Source: Streptosporangium carneum (GTDB lineage Bacteria; Actinomycetota; Actinomycetes; Streptosporangiales; Streptosporangiaceae). From it: a stretch of DNA of 64,000 nt. This document shows, in pieces, positions 40,991 through 49,061 of the stretch. The stretch's first letter is position 1. Each line of letters opens with the position of its first letter. A program made the position numbers and the translations under genes. The notes under the pieces are model-generated. The model was not told the origin of the DNA. It saw only the letters and a program-made list of their open reading frames with translations, and searched no databases. The stretch is from the NCBI RefSeq assembly GCF_027922005.1, contig NZ_BSEV01000011.1, positions 1-64,000 on the forward strand, read 5' to 3'.

Positions 40991-42561
40991 GAATGACTCC
41001 CGTTTCGCTGGTCGTGCCGGGCCACGGTGCTCGCGCGCAGCACCCGTTGCCCGATGTCCCTGATTTCGGCGATGAGCATGGCCAGGTGGTCGGCGTCGAT
41101 CAGGTGGTTCATCACCACCACGCGCAGTGCCGCCGCCCCGTCGATGTCGACCTTGGAGATGAAGAAGCGTCCGCCGCCCCGGATCCGGTTGCGGATCTCC
41201 AACTGCAGCCGGTGCGCGGCCGCCGGTTCCAGGCCGTCCGGCAGGTACCGGAAGCACAGGATGTTGGACTCCGGCTCGTGCGCCACGGCGAAGTCCGGTT
41301 CGGCGGCGAGCATCCGGTGCGCCTGCCGGGTCACCTCGCACAGCCGGTCGATCTTCTGCGCGAACAGCGCCGGGCCGTAGACCGACCAGACCGTCCAGAG
41401 CGGCATGATCATCGGGCGTTTCGTGCACTCGAAGTTCTTGTCCGCGCTGTCGTAGGCGCTGTAGATGTCCGGTTCCTCGTCGAAGACGTAGCTGGCGCGC
41501 TGCCGGAACGCGCCGCGCGCCGCCGTGCCGTCGCGGTAGAAGAGCAGCGTGCACGGCGCCGGCATGAACAGCATCTTGTGGGCGTCCCAGGTCAGCGAGT
41601 CGGCCTGCTCGATGCCCCGCAGCCGGTGCCGGTGCCGGTCCGACAGCAGCAGGCTCGCCCCGTGCGCCCCGTCCACGTGCAGCCAGAGCCCGTACCGGCG
41701 TGCCACGGCCGCGAGCTCCTCCAGTGGGTCGTAGGCGCCCATCGACGTGGTCCCGGCCGAGGCCACCAGGCAGAACAGCCGCAGACCGCGCCGACGCGCC
41801 TCGTCCAGCACCGGGCCTGCCAGATCGGGACGGATCCGCCCGGCCCGGTCGACCGGGAGCCGGACGATCTGCCGTTCCCCGATGCCGAGCACCCCGGCCG
41901 CCCGGGTCACGCTGTAGTGGGCCTCCTCGCTGACCGCGATGGCCGGCAGGCCTGACGCGCCGTCGGCGCCGCGTGTCCAGATCTGCGGGAAGGCGCGGTT
42001 GCGGGCGGCCAGCAGGGCGGTCAGATTGGCCAGGGAGCCCCCCGAGGTCGTCACCATGGCGAACCGGTCACGGTCCCAGCCGATGAACCGGTTGAGCTCC
42101 TCGGCCATGAGCCGCTCGGCGACGCTGGGGAGCTGTCCGGCCTCGTAGAAGGAGGAGGGCTGGTTGACCACCGAGCTGACCAGGTCCATGAGACTGGCCA
42201 GCGGCACCACACCGGAGAACTGCCGTCCCATGTAGCCGGGTGAGTGGACCGGGATGCCGGTCTCCGTGTACAGGTCGACGATCTGGCTCACCCGGTCGGC
42301 GTCGAAGTCGGCGACGTGCTGCCGTTCCGGGGTCATCAGCTCCCGCGCTGCCTTCAGCAGCACCGCCGGATCGAGAAGGTCCAGTCCCCGGACCGACCGG
42401 TCTCCCAGATACGTCGTCAGACGGTTGACGATGTCCAGGGCGCCGTCGTGGAAACGCCCGGGGTCGAAGGCCTCTGTGAGACCCGCTGTGGGCGACCGGG
42501 AGCCTTCGCCGGTCACCGGCTCTGGAAAGGAACTCTGGACATCGGAAAGTGAACTCGTCAC
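40987..42561 (-). CDS. PLP-dependent group II amino-acid decarboxylase
   Basis: A 524-residue fold-type I PLP enzyme of the group II decarboxylase family (aromatic-amino-acid, glutamate or 2,4-diaminobutyrate decarboxylases). The PLP lysine is Lys329 in TWDAHKMLF. Further signatures are SEEAHYSVTRAAGVLG (stacking His), LVASAGTTSMGAYDPLEEL and LWLHVDGAHGAS (Asp pairing with the pyridine nitrogen). Substrate cannot be read from this. GTG 42561 preceded by GGAG at eight bases is preferred; a longer frame reaching ATG 42630 or beyond exists but has no ribosome-binding site. First gene of the operon with a long upstream region. Confidence 0.88.
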   Translation of the reverse strand: MTSSLSDVQSSFPEPVTGEGSRSPTAGLTEAFDPGRFHDGALDIVNRLTTYLGDRSVRGLDLLDPAVLLKAARELMTPERQHVADFDADRVSQIVDLYTETGIPVHSPGYMGRQFSGVVPLASLMDLVSSVVNQPSSFYEAGQLPSVAERLMAEELNRFIGWDRDRFAMVTTSGGSLANLTALLAARNRAFPQIWTRGADGASGLPAIAVSEEAHYSVTRAAGVLGIGERQIVRLPVDRAGRIRPDLAGPVLDEARRRGLRLFCLVASAGTTSMGAYDPLEELAAVARRYGLWLHVDGAHGASLLLSDRHRHRLRGIEQADSLTWDAHKMLFMPAPCTLLFYRDGTAARGAFRQRASYVFDEEPDIYSAYDSADKNFECTKRPMIMPLWTVWSVYGPALFAQKIDRLCEVTRQAHRMLAAEPDFAVAHEPESNILCFRYLPDGLEPAAAHRLQLEIRNRIRGGGRFFISKVDIDGAAALRVVVMNHLIDADHLAMLIAEIRDIGQRVLRASTVARHDQRNGSHS

Positions 42562-43442
42562 GGAGGAAACTCCAAATGATCCGGCGTCGAGACCGCTCAG
42601 GTGGCCGCGCCGGGACGAGAGTTCGGGCATGGTGAAACGAATCCCCGGGCGATCACGTGAGGGTTCTCGCGAATAAACGTTTGTTTCGCGGTGCTGCGTC
42701 GAGCGAGAAATGGATCCCCGGAGTCCGGGGACACGAGGGCATTCGTGTCGTCGCTGGGCCGTCCTGGCTGGTTGAACCGTTCCAACGTCGGAAGGGAATG
42801 CCGATCGACGATAGTGAGAAAGGCCTCGTTGTCCCCCGTTCACGAGCCGTTCAAGCAGTTCGAGCCGTCCGGCGACGATGTCGCCGGCGATCAGGATCCG
42901 GAGGATGCCCGTCGTGGACGAACCGCAATGAATTCGGTCTGAATTTCACCTGACACGTGCGTTGGCACGCCTGTCACGTAAGCGACCTAATCATTGATCA
43001 CCAGGGGGACGCAAGTCCTCGGATGCAGGTGGAGTGACAGATTCCGGCCACAGTTACGCATGGTGATTGAGGTGGGGAGATGTGCGATGAGACTCGGTTG
43101 TTTCGAGCTTATGAGTTTTTTTCACGAACCATGATCAAGCTCGGCTTTCGCAGTTTTCGCTTCAGCGGGCGATCCTATTAACAGGACACTCTTGTTGTGT
43201 GTGGCTGTATCCGCCAAAATCTGGTGACGGGGCGACGTGCCGGTCTTTCTCGGCGTGTCGCTGCCAGGAGGGGACACCTCGGACGTTCTCGGGCGACGCC
43301 CGCCCGCCGAGGCTCCGGGCGGCGTCACCCTCGAACCGGTCGTACGGCACGCCCGTCACACCCGCCCGCGATCCCGAGGGTTGTCGGTGACTCTGTCTAC
43401 TGTGGAGCGGCACAAGATCCGCGACGAGAGACAGAGGCTCCC
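42562..43442. other. 880-bp divergent intergenic region
   Basis: It separates the decarboxylase operon (minus) from the isochorismatase gene (plus). No frame here looks coding. The stretch 42940-43170 is distinctly AT-richer. A dyad CGTGC-GTTG-GCACG lies at about 42957-42970, flanked by GACA and TGTC. This is the natural place for promoters and regulator sites of both units. Confidence 0.55.
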
Positions 43443-44000
43443 ATGACGACCCTGCCCGACCGGCCGAACAGCGCGCTGCTCGTCATCGACGTCCAGAACG
43501 GGGTGGTGGCCGGCTCCCACAACCGCGACGATGTGATCAAGAACATCAACGTCCTGGTCGACAGGGCCCGAGCGCAGGACGTGCCCGTGGTCTGGGTGCA
43601 GCACTCCAGCGAGTATCTCCAGCGTGACAGTGAGGGCTGGCAGTACGTCCCGGAGCTGGTCCGCCGCGACTCGGAGCCCCTCGTCCACAAGACCCACGGC
43701 GACTCCTTCGAGGACACCGACCTGGAGGAGCGGCTCGCCGAGCGCGGGGTCGGCCGGCTCGTCGTCACCGGCGCCCAGACCGACGTGTGCGTCCGCTCGA
43801 CCCTCCACGGAGCCTTCGTACGCGGATACGACGTGACGCTGGTCGGCGACGCGCACACCACGGGGGACCTCAGCGAGCACGGCGCGCCCACCCCGGACCT
43901 GGTGATCGCGCACACCAACCTCTACTGGCAGTGGCAGAGCGCGCCCGGCCGCCAGGCGGGAACGGTCGACACGTCGGAGGTGACCTTCACGGCGGGCTGA
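43443..44000 (+). CDS. Isochorismatase-family cysteine hydrolase
   Basis: A 185-residue alpha/beta hydrolase of the isochorismatase/nicotinamidase superfamily. The catalytic triad is visible: Asp in ALLVIDVQNGVV, Lys in LVHKTHGDSF, and Cys in GAQTDVCVRSTLHG, preceded by the VTGAQT cis-peptide turn. Isochorismatase proper lacks the Cys, so this is more likely an amidase or related hydrolase. The ATG at 43443 follows GAGGCTCCC, a weak site. Monocistronic. Confidence 0.93.
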   Translation: MTTLPDRPNSALLVIDVQNGVVAGSHNRDDVIKNINVLVDRARAQDVPVVWVQHSSEYLQRDSEGWQYVPELVRRDSEPLVHKTHGDSFEDTDLEERLAERGVGRLVVTGAQTDVCVRSTLHGAFVRGYDVTLVGDAHTTGDLSEHGAPTPDLVIAHTNLYWQWQSAPGRQAGTVDTSEVTFTAG

Positions 44001-44066
44001 GGCCGGCGCGACGATCCGCGAGCGACGGGTTCGCCGATCCGCGGTGCCTCACGTCGCCGGACACGC

Positions 44067-45239
44067 TCAGTGCGGGTTTCCCGTGACGCCTTCGTTCGGG
44101 TCTTCGCCGGTGTCCCCGGCCTCTCCTCTGCCGACGCTTTCCTCGCGCAACCGGCTTGCCAGCTCCAGGAACTCACGCCTGGCGCGCTCAGGGTCCTCGC
44201 CTGCGAGCAGCGCCTCGGTCAGCGCGTCCAGGGGCCAGGCCACGAGCACGCCATGCCGTGCGAAGTACAGCGCGACGTTCCGAATCCGATAAGCGTCGGC
44301 GGTGTCGAGCCAGGCGCAGGCGAGCAGCCGCCAGATCCAGCGTCGCGAACGGCTCAGCTTGTTGGTCGCGATGACCGAGCTGACATCGATCAGTGTCGCG
44401 CCGTTCGGGCCGCCGACCAGGATGTCGTTGTCGGACCAGTAGGAACCGAAGACCGGCCTGGCGATTCCCCAAGGGCGTCCCGTCGGGGGATGTCCGGCCA
44501 GGCGGCGCATCTCATTCAGGCTGCCGGAGGTGTGGAGCCGTCGCACCAACTCGACCGACTCGGTGACGACGGCCTCATCGGCGGCGGCGTGCAACTGCTC
44601 GACAGTCGGCGTGCTCTCCTGGAACAACCGGTAGAACGGCTCGTCGACGAGGTCGTTCCGGTAGACGTACTCCAGCGTCGCCAGCAGCCAGCACAACCGT
44701 GCCAGCCCCTTCTCCGCCCCGACCTGCCCGAACGGGGCATTCATCGCAAAATAAGCACGAATCCTGTCAAACAAATCACTCAATATCGACTCTGCTGAGA
44801 AGTCGGGAAACCTTGAGAAAGGCGACAGGTAATCATCGTTCATGTACTTTCCGGCGCCGTGCTCGGTGGCGATGTCCAGCCATCCGGTCAGGGTGGGGCG
44901 CAGATCAAGCGCCCTGCGGCGCTCGGCCTCTCGCAGGAAAACATGGGTCGGATAAAGGCCGGCCTGTCGGTGTGCCCAGTCGAGCCCCACCAACCCGACC
45001 TTCACGAGTCCGTACAGCGCCGAATAAGGCGGAGCGGGTTGCACCAGTGTGGCCATTCGAATGCCGAAAGCCCGGTCGACCTGCGTCCAGTGACGTCTGC
45101 CGACCCGTTCGGCCGGTCGCACGGCCGACTGTTCCTTGGTCTCAACGGTCACTCGACGCGCGACCTCGTCCGACCCGGTCAACCGCTCAGCGCACCATTC
45201 CCCCAGCTCGCCGAAGTACAAATGTGAAATGAGCGACAT
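44067..45239 (-). CDS. Conserved unknown protein, possibly a PD-(D/E)XK-like fold
   Basis: A 390-residue soluble protein I do not recognise with certainty. The C-terminal third has the outline of a restriction-endonuclease-like core: SYWSDNDILVGGPNGATLID, then RRWIWRLLACAWLDTADAYR and VALYFARHGVLVAWPLD. In nucleases of this type the segment after LID would be V-K; here it reads LIDVSS, so the catalytic Lys is missing and the protein may be inactive or only bind DNA. N-terminal two thirds are helical. ATG start; convergent with the isochorismatase gene. Confidence 0.6.
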   Translation of the reverse strand: MSLISHLYFGELGEWCAERLTGSDEVARRVTVETKEQSAVRPAERVGRRHWTQVDRAFGIRMATLVQPAPPYSALYGLVKVGLVGLDWAHRQAGLYPTHVFLREAERRRALDLRPTLTGWLDIATEHGAGKYMNDDYLSPFSRFPDFSAESILSDLFDRIRAYFAMNAPFGQVGAEKGLARLCWLLATLEYVYRNDLVDEPFYRLFQESTPTVEQLHAAADEAVVTESVELVRRLHTSGSLNEMRRLAGHPPTGRPWGIARPVFGSYWSDNDILVGGPNGATLIDVSSVIATNKLSRSRRWIWRLLACAWLDTADAYRIRNVALYFARHGVLVAWPLDALTEALLAGEDPERARREFLELASRLREESVGRGEAGDTGEDPNEGVTGNPH

Positions 45240-46026
45240 GCCCTGACTGTAGCGGGCCGTAAGTCGTTCCAGAAGGGCTGCTCTGGCCGTTTGCCTTCGA
45301 CATCCGTGCTCCCCGGCTCCGGGGTCTGACCTTTGTTCGCCTGGTCAGAGGGTTGGCGTCGTCAGCCAGGCGCGAGGCGTCCAGGAAGGCGGAGAGTCTG
45401 GTAAGGGGTCCCCATGGCGTGGACCGCCTGAGCGCTGGATCATGGAGCCCTGACGCGCTCCGAGGTTTTCGGAAAACTGTTCCGTGGTGGGTTCGTGCTG
45501 CTTTCCGTTTTTCCAGATGACCGTCGTGAGTCCGTCGGAGGCCGCGATAACCGAGCGCGGAGTTTCGACGCCGGGAATCGTGTCAGAGTTCGATGTGCCC
45601 GACGACGCCGCAGCGGACTCTTCGGGAAATCCTTCTCCGCCCACGTTTCCTGGGCCTGAGCGATTCCTAAACAAACGGAACAGGCTGTGCCGCACCCAGC
45701 CCGACTTCGAGAACCCCGAAAGCCTGAAGAGCTTCCTGGAGGAGCGGGAACGCATCCGCGCCGGGACCCTCTTCGAGGACTCCGGAATAGAAGACAGGGT
45801 GTAGGCGGCGCGGTGACGGACGTCCCCTGGCCTCCGCCACCGCGCCGCAGCCCCAGAGCATTCTTACCGGAGCGTCGCCTGACAAACATGGAAGAAACTC
45901 CTATCTCAGCCGGAACGACGCGGGAGCGGTGTGACGTGCTGCGACAGAAGCGTCTCGACCGGCATATTTCTTCTACGACCCGGGCATTCGCGCCCGCCCG
46001 CTCCTCGGTGATCCGCGAAACGGAGG
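45240..46026. other. Intergenic region with at most one small gene
   Basis: About 790 bp between two minus-strand genes. Only the plus-strand frame at 45517-45804 has coding character. No repeat, tRNA or hairpin stands out. Confidence 0.5.
45517..45804 (+). CDS. Possible small hypothetical protein
   Basis: A 95-residue frame from ATG 45517. The C-terminal half (DFENPESLKSFLEERERIRA then GTLFEDSGIEDRV) looks like a genuine charged helical protein, and the third codon positions in this half are GC-rich as in real genes of this window. The N-terminal half is less convincing. No ribosome-binding site is evident and no family is recognised. It may also be the tail of a decayed gene. Confidence 0.35.
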   Translation: MTVVSPSEAAITERGVSTPGIVSEFDVPDDAAADSSGNPSPPTFPGPERFLNKRNRLCRTQPDFENPESLKSFLEERERIRAGTLFEDSGIEDRV

Positions 46027-47223
46027 CTAGGCGACGCGGAGGCCGGCGAGGGTGGCCACTCGGAGGCCGGTGTGGAGCTCGCGGCGCACCTGACCGTCGG
46101 ACAGGTCGCTCTGGACGATCTCGTGGATCCGGCCGAGCCGGTAGTACAGCGTGCTGCGGTGGATGACCAGGACGCGGGCCGTCAGCTGGGCGTCGGCGCC
46201 GTTGTCGAGGTAGGCCTCCAGGGTCCTGGCCAGCTTCTCGCCCGAGGGGGCCTCGAGCAGCCGCCGGACCGTCGGCGGAAGGTCGTCCGCGGTGAGCGAG
46301 TCCAGCGGCAGCTGGACGAGCAGGCGGTCGAGGCCCAGAGCGTCCCAGTGGGCCGACGGGCCGTAGCGGGCCGGGTCGGCCGTCGCGGCGCGCCAGGCCA
46401 GGACGGCCTCCCGGTGGGACTCGCGCACCTGCGTCAGGGACTCGCAGGCGCGGCCCGCCCCTGCCCTGAGCGACTCCAGGCCGGGGCGTCTCAGCAGGGA
46501 GGCGAGTCGTTCCGGGTTCACCGGCCTGGGGATGACCAGCACTCCCTCGTCGCCGATCACCGCCCCGCACGCCTTCAGCGAGGTCGACCGGACGATCGTC
46601 GCCAGGGCCTGCTCGATGGCGAGGCGGGGCCCGCTCATGAAGCGCGCCGCGGAACCCGTGGACCGCGCCGGGGAGTGGGCCGGTCTGAAGACCATCACGG
46701 CGTATCTGGCGGCGGAGCTCAGCAGTCCGGCCTCCAGGAGCTCCTCGGCGGCGGCGGCCCGGCACGCGGGATCCTCCGAGAGGAGGTCGGTCAGCAGGCG
46801 GCGCGCGTCCCCGGAGGACTGGCGGTGCTGAAGGCTGCGCAGGGCCAGCATGGTGCCGATCTCGTCCTCGGCGGCGGACAGGACCCACTCGTGGTGCGGC
46901 TCGAGCTCTCCGTCGGGGTCGCCGTCGATGTAGGCGATGTATCCGACGACGAACCTGTCGCGCCAGATCGGGTAGATCACCCGGGCGGGCGTCCCCTCGT
47001 GCGGCGGCAGCCGTACGGGGGAGTGCGCCTTCCCCACCTGGTGGGCGGCGATCATCTCCTGGGCGCGGGCGCTCGCCCTGCGCGACAGGATCACCGACCT
47101 GCGCGCCTCGTCCACGTCGTCCCCGTGGACGCTGAACGCCACGAGGTTCAGGTCGGCGTCGTAGAGCACGACGGGGCCGTCGAGCTGCTCCGCGAGTGTC
47201 TGGACCATGTCGTCGAGGCTCAT
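46027..47223 (-). CDS. PucR/CdaR-type transcriptional regulator
   Basis: A 398-residue regulator. Residues 1-130 form a GAF-like sensor region (LDGPVVLYDADLNLVAFSVH, then RVIYPIWRDRFVVGYIAYID). The C-terminal 70 residues are the PucR-type HTH (AYLDNGADAQLTARVLVIHR, then STLYYRLGRIHEI). Length is normal. It is divergent from the aromatic catabolic operon and is the obvious candidate regulator, probably an activator responding to an aromatic ligand. The inverted repeat at 47334-47355 lies between the two starts, nearer the operon. Confidence 0.93.
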   Translation of the reverse strand: MSLDDMVQTLAEQLDGPVVLYDADLNLVAFSVHGDDVDEARRSVILSRRASARAQEMIAAHQVGKAHSPVRLPPHEGTPARVIYPIWRDRFVVGYIAYIDGDPDGELEPHHEWVLSAAEDEIGTMLALRSLQHRQSSGDARRLLTDLLSEDPACRAAAAEELLEAGLLSSAARYAVMVFRPAHSPARSTGSAARFMSGPRLAIEQALATIVRSTSLKACGAVIGDEGVLVIPRPVNPERLASLLRRPGLESLRAGAGRACESLTQVRESHREAVLAWRAATADPARYGPSAHWDALGLDRLLVQLPLDSLTADDLPPTVRRLLEAPSGEKLARTLEAYLDNGADAQLTARVLVIHRSTLYYRLGRIHEIVQSDLSDGQVRRELHTGLRVATLAGLRVA

Positions 47224-47333
47224 GTCACCCCTCCCGTTCCGACACGGTGTCGAAGTATTAGCACGGAGATTAGTTCACCTGGTGCGAAGCGACACCCGGA
47301 TACCGCGACGTAACCTCCTGAAAACGCCGATTT

Positions 47334-47355
47334 AACCCAAGCCCTTGCTTGGGTT
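47334..47355. promoter_or_regulatory. Perfect inverted repeat upstream of the catabolic operon
   Basis: AACCCAAGC, spacer CCTT, GCTTGGGTT: 9-bp perfect arms, ending 22 bp before the first structural gene. This is operator-like in size and place. The PucR protein encoded divergently is the nearest candidate, but a regulator elsewhere is not excluded. Confidence 0.7.
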
Positions 47356-47377
47356 CCGCGTGATTTGGAGCGTTTCA

Positions 47378-48838
47378 GTGAGCCAATGTGATTTCGCGTC
47401 GGTCTCCGGTCAGCTGTTCTCCGACGGGTGGCGTCCCGGTGGCGCAGGGACCGCGGACGTGCTCGAGGTGGCGACCGGCGAGCGCATCGGCGAGATCGGC
47501 CTGGCGGACGGCGCGGACGTCGAGCGGGCCGGGGCGAGCGCGTCGGCGGCCCAGCGCGAATGGGCTCGCGCCTCCTTCAGGGAGCGCATCGCCGTGATGA
47601 CCAGGGCGGCCCAGGCGCTCGAGTCCATGCGGGCGGACATCGTGGAGACGATGATCCGGGAGACCGGCGGCATCCGGGCCAAGGCCGAGCAGGAGGTGAC
47701 CAAGGCCCTGGACGAGCTGCGTTCTGCGGCGGGCCTGCCGGACCAGCCGTACGGCCAGCTCCTGCCGCACGACGACCCGTCCACCCTGAGCATGGCCAGG
47801 CGTGTCCCCGTCGGAGTCGTCGGTGTGATCGCCCCCTGGAACGCTCCGCTCATGCTCGCCATCCGGTCGGTGGCCCCGGCGCTGGTCCTCGGCAACGCCG
47901 TGCTGCTCAAGCCGGACGTCAAGACCTCCCTGAGCGGGGGCGTCGCGCTCGCCCGCGTGTTCGAGGCCGCGGGGCTGCCCTCCGGGCTGCTGCACGTCCT
48001 GCCGGGCGGCCCGGAGACGGGCGAGGCCGTCGTGCGCTCCCCGCACACGTCGGTCATCTCCTTCACCGGCTCCTCCGCCACCGGGAAGCGGGTCGGCGAG
48101 ATCGCGGGCGGCCTGCTCAAGCGGGTGGTGCTGGAGCTGGGCGGCAACAACGCGTTCGTCGTCCTCGACGACGCCGACCTGGACGCCGCCGTCAACAACG
48201 CGGCCTGGGGCTCCCTGCTGCACCAGGGCCAGATCTGCATGGCGACAGGGCGTCACCTCGTGCACGAGCGGATCGCCGACGAGTACGTCGAGCGCCTCAC
48301 CGAGCACGCCGCCTCCCTCGTCATGGGAGACCCGAAGCGCCCCGAGGTGCGGGTCGGACCGCTCATCGACGCCCGTCAGGCGAGCAGGGTCCACGACATC
48401 GTCACCGCCTCGGTCGCCTCAGGCGCGGTGCTCAGCACCGGCGGCTCGCACGAAGGGCCCTTCTACCGGCCGACCGTGCTCGACCGGGTCACGCCCGAGT
48501 CCCGCGCGTTCACCGAGGAGATCTTCGGCCCGGTGATCCCGGTGACCAGGTTCGCCTCGGACGACGAGGCGGCCGACCTGGCGGGCATGACCGCCTACGG
48601 CCTGTCGGCGGCCGTCCACACCGGGTCCATGGCCCGCGGCCTCGCCCTGGCGGAACGGCTGCGCACGGGCATGGTCCACATCAACGGGCAGACGATCAAC
48701 GACGCCGCCCACGTGCCGATGGGAGGCATGGGCGCCTCGGGGAACGGCGGTCGTTACGGCGGCCACTGGAACCTGGACGAGTTCACCTACTGGCAGTGGG
48801 TCACCGCCCGTCCCACCCCGCCCGCCTACCCCGTCTGA
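47378..48838 (+). CDS. Aldehyde dehydrogenase (vanillin/benzaldehyde dehydrogenase-like)
   Basis: A 486-residue NAD(P)-dependent aldehyde dehydrogenase. Motifs: VIAPWNAPLMLAIRSVAPAL (cofactor site), SFTGSSATGKRV, the general base Glu in LELGGNN, the catalytic Cys287 in GQICMATGR, and EEIFGPVIPV. The overall pattern is that of aromatic aldehyde dehydrogenases. In this operon it probably oxidises an aromatic aldehyde, for example a hydroxy- or methoxybenzaldehyde, to the acid. GTG 47378 with GGAG seven bases ahead; first gene of the operon, 22 bp after the inverted repeat. Confidence 0.93.
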   Translation: MSQCDFASVSGQLFSDGWRPGGAGTADVLEVATGERIGEIGLADGADVERAGASASAAQREWARASFRERIAVMTRAAQALESMRADIVETMIRETGGIRAKAEQEVTKALDELRSAAGLPDQPYGQLLPHDDPSTLSMARRVPVGVVGVIAPWNAPLMLAIRSVAPALVLGNAVLLKPDVKTSLSGGVALARVFEAAGLPSGLLHVLPGGPETGEAVVRSPHTSVISFTGSSATGKRVGEIAGGLLKRVVLELGGNNAFVVLDDADLDAAVNNAAWGSLLHQGQICMATGRHLVHERIADEYVERLTEHAASLVMGDPKRPEVRVGPLIDARQASRVHDIVTASVASGAVLSTGGSHEGPFYRPTVLDRVTPESRAFTEEIFGPVIPVTRFASDDEAADLAGMTAYGLSAAVHTGSMARGLALAERLRTGMVHINGQTINDAAHVPMGGMGASGNGGRYGGHWNLDEFTYWQWVTARPTPPAYPV

Positions 48839-48869
48839 TCGCCCGAGACTTCGCAACAGAGGTGCTGAC

Positions 48870-49061
48870 ATGAGGATCATCGTCGACGAGACGCGCTGCG
48901 AGGGCTACGGCTTCTGTGCCGAAGCCGCCCCCCACCTGCTCGAACTCGATGACGAGGGCGAGTTGACGGTCCTGTCCGAACAGGTCGCGCCCGACGAGGC
49001 CGCGAACGCGGAGGCCGCGGTGCGCGTGTGCCCGGTCGCCGCGCTGAGGCTGCAGTCATGA
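48870..49061 (+). CDS. 3Fe-4S-type ferredoxin
   Basis: A 63-residue ferredoxin of the kind that feeds actinomycete P450s. Cysteines: CEGYGFC near the N-terminus and CPVAAL near the C-terminus. Tyr occupies the position of the second Cys of the 4Fe-4S motif, giving a 3Fe-4S cluster with a variant residue, as in several mycobacterial and streptomycete P450 ferredoxins. ATGA overlap with the reductase gene. With that reductase it should carry electrons to the P450 at 50378. Confidence 0.94.
   Translation: MRIIVDETRCEGYGFCAEAAPHLLELDDEGELTVLSEQVAPDEAANAEAAVRVCPVAALRLQS

Noticed and set aside
41027-42552. Plus-strand frames opposite the PLP decarboxylase
   Set aside because: Antisense shadows; the minus-strand protein has the PLP lysine and family signatures.
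45440-46888. Minus-strand frame opposite the small candidate gene and overlapping the PucR gene
   Set aside because: It overlaps the well-supported PucR coding region in another frame on the same strand and is Arg/Pro/Gly-rich.
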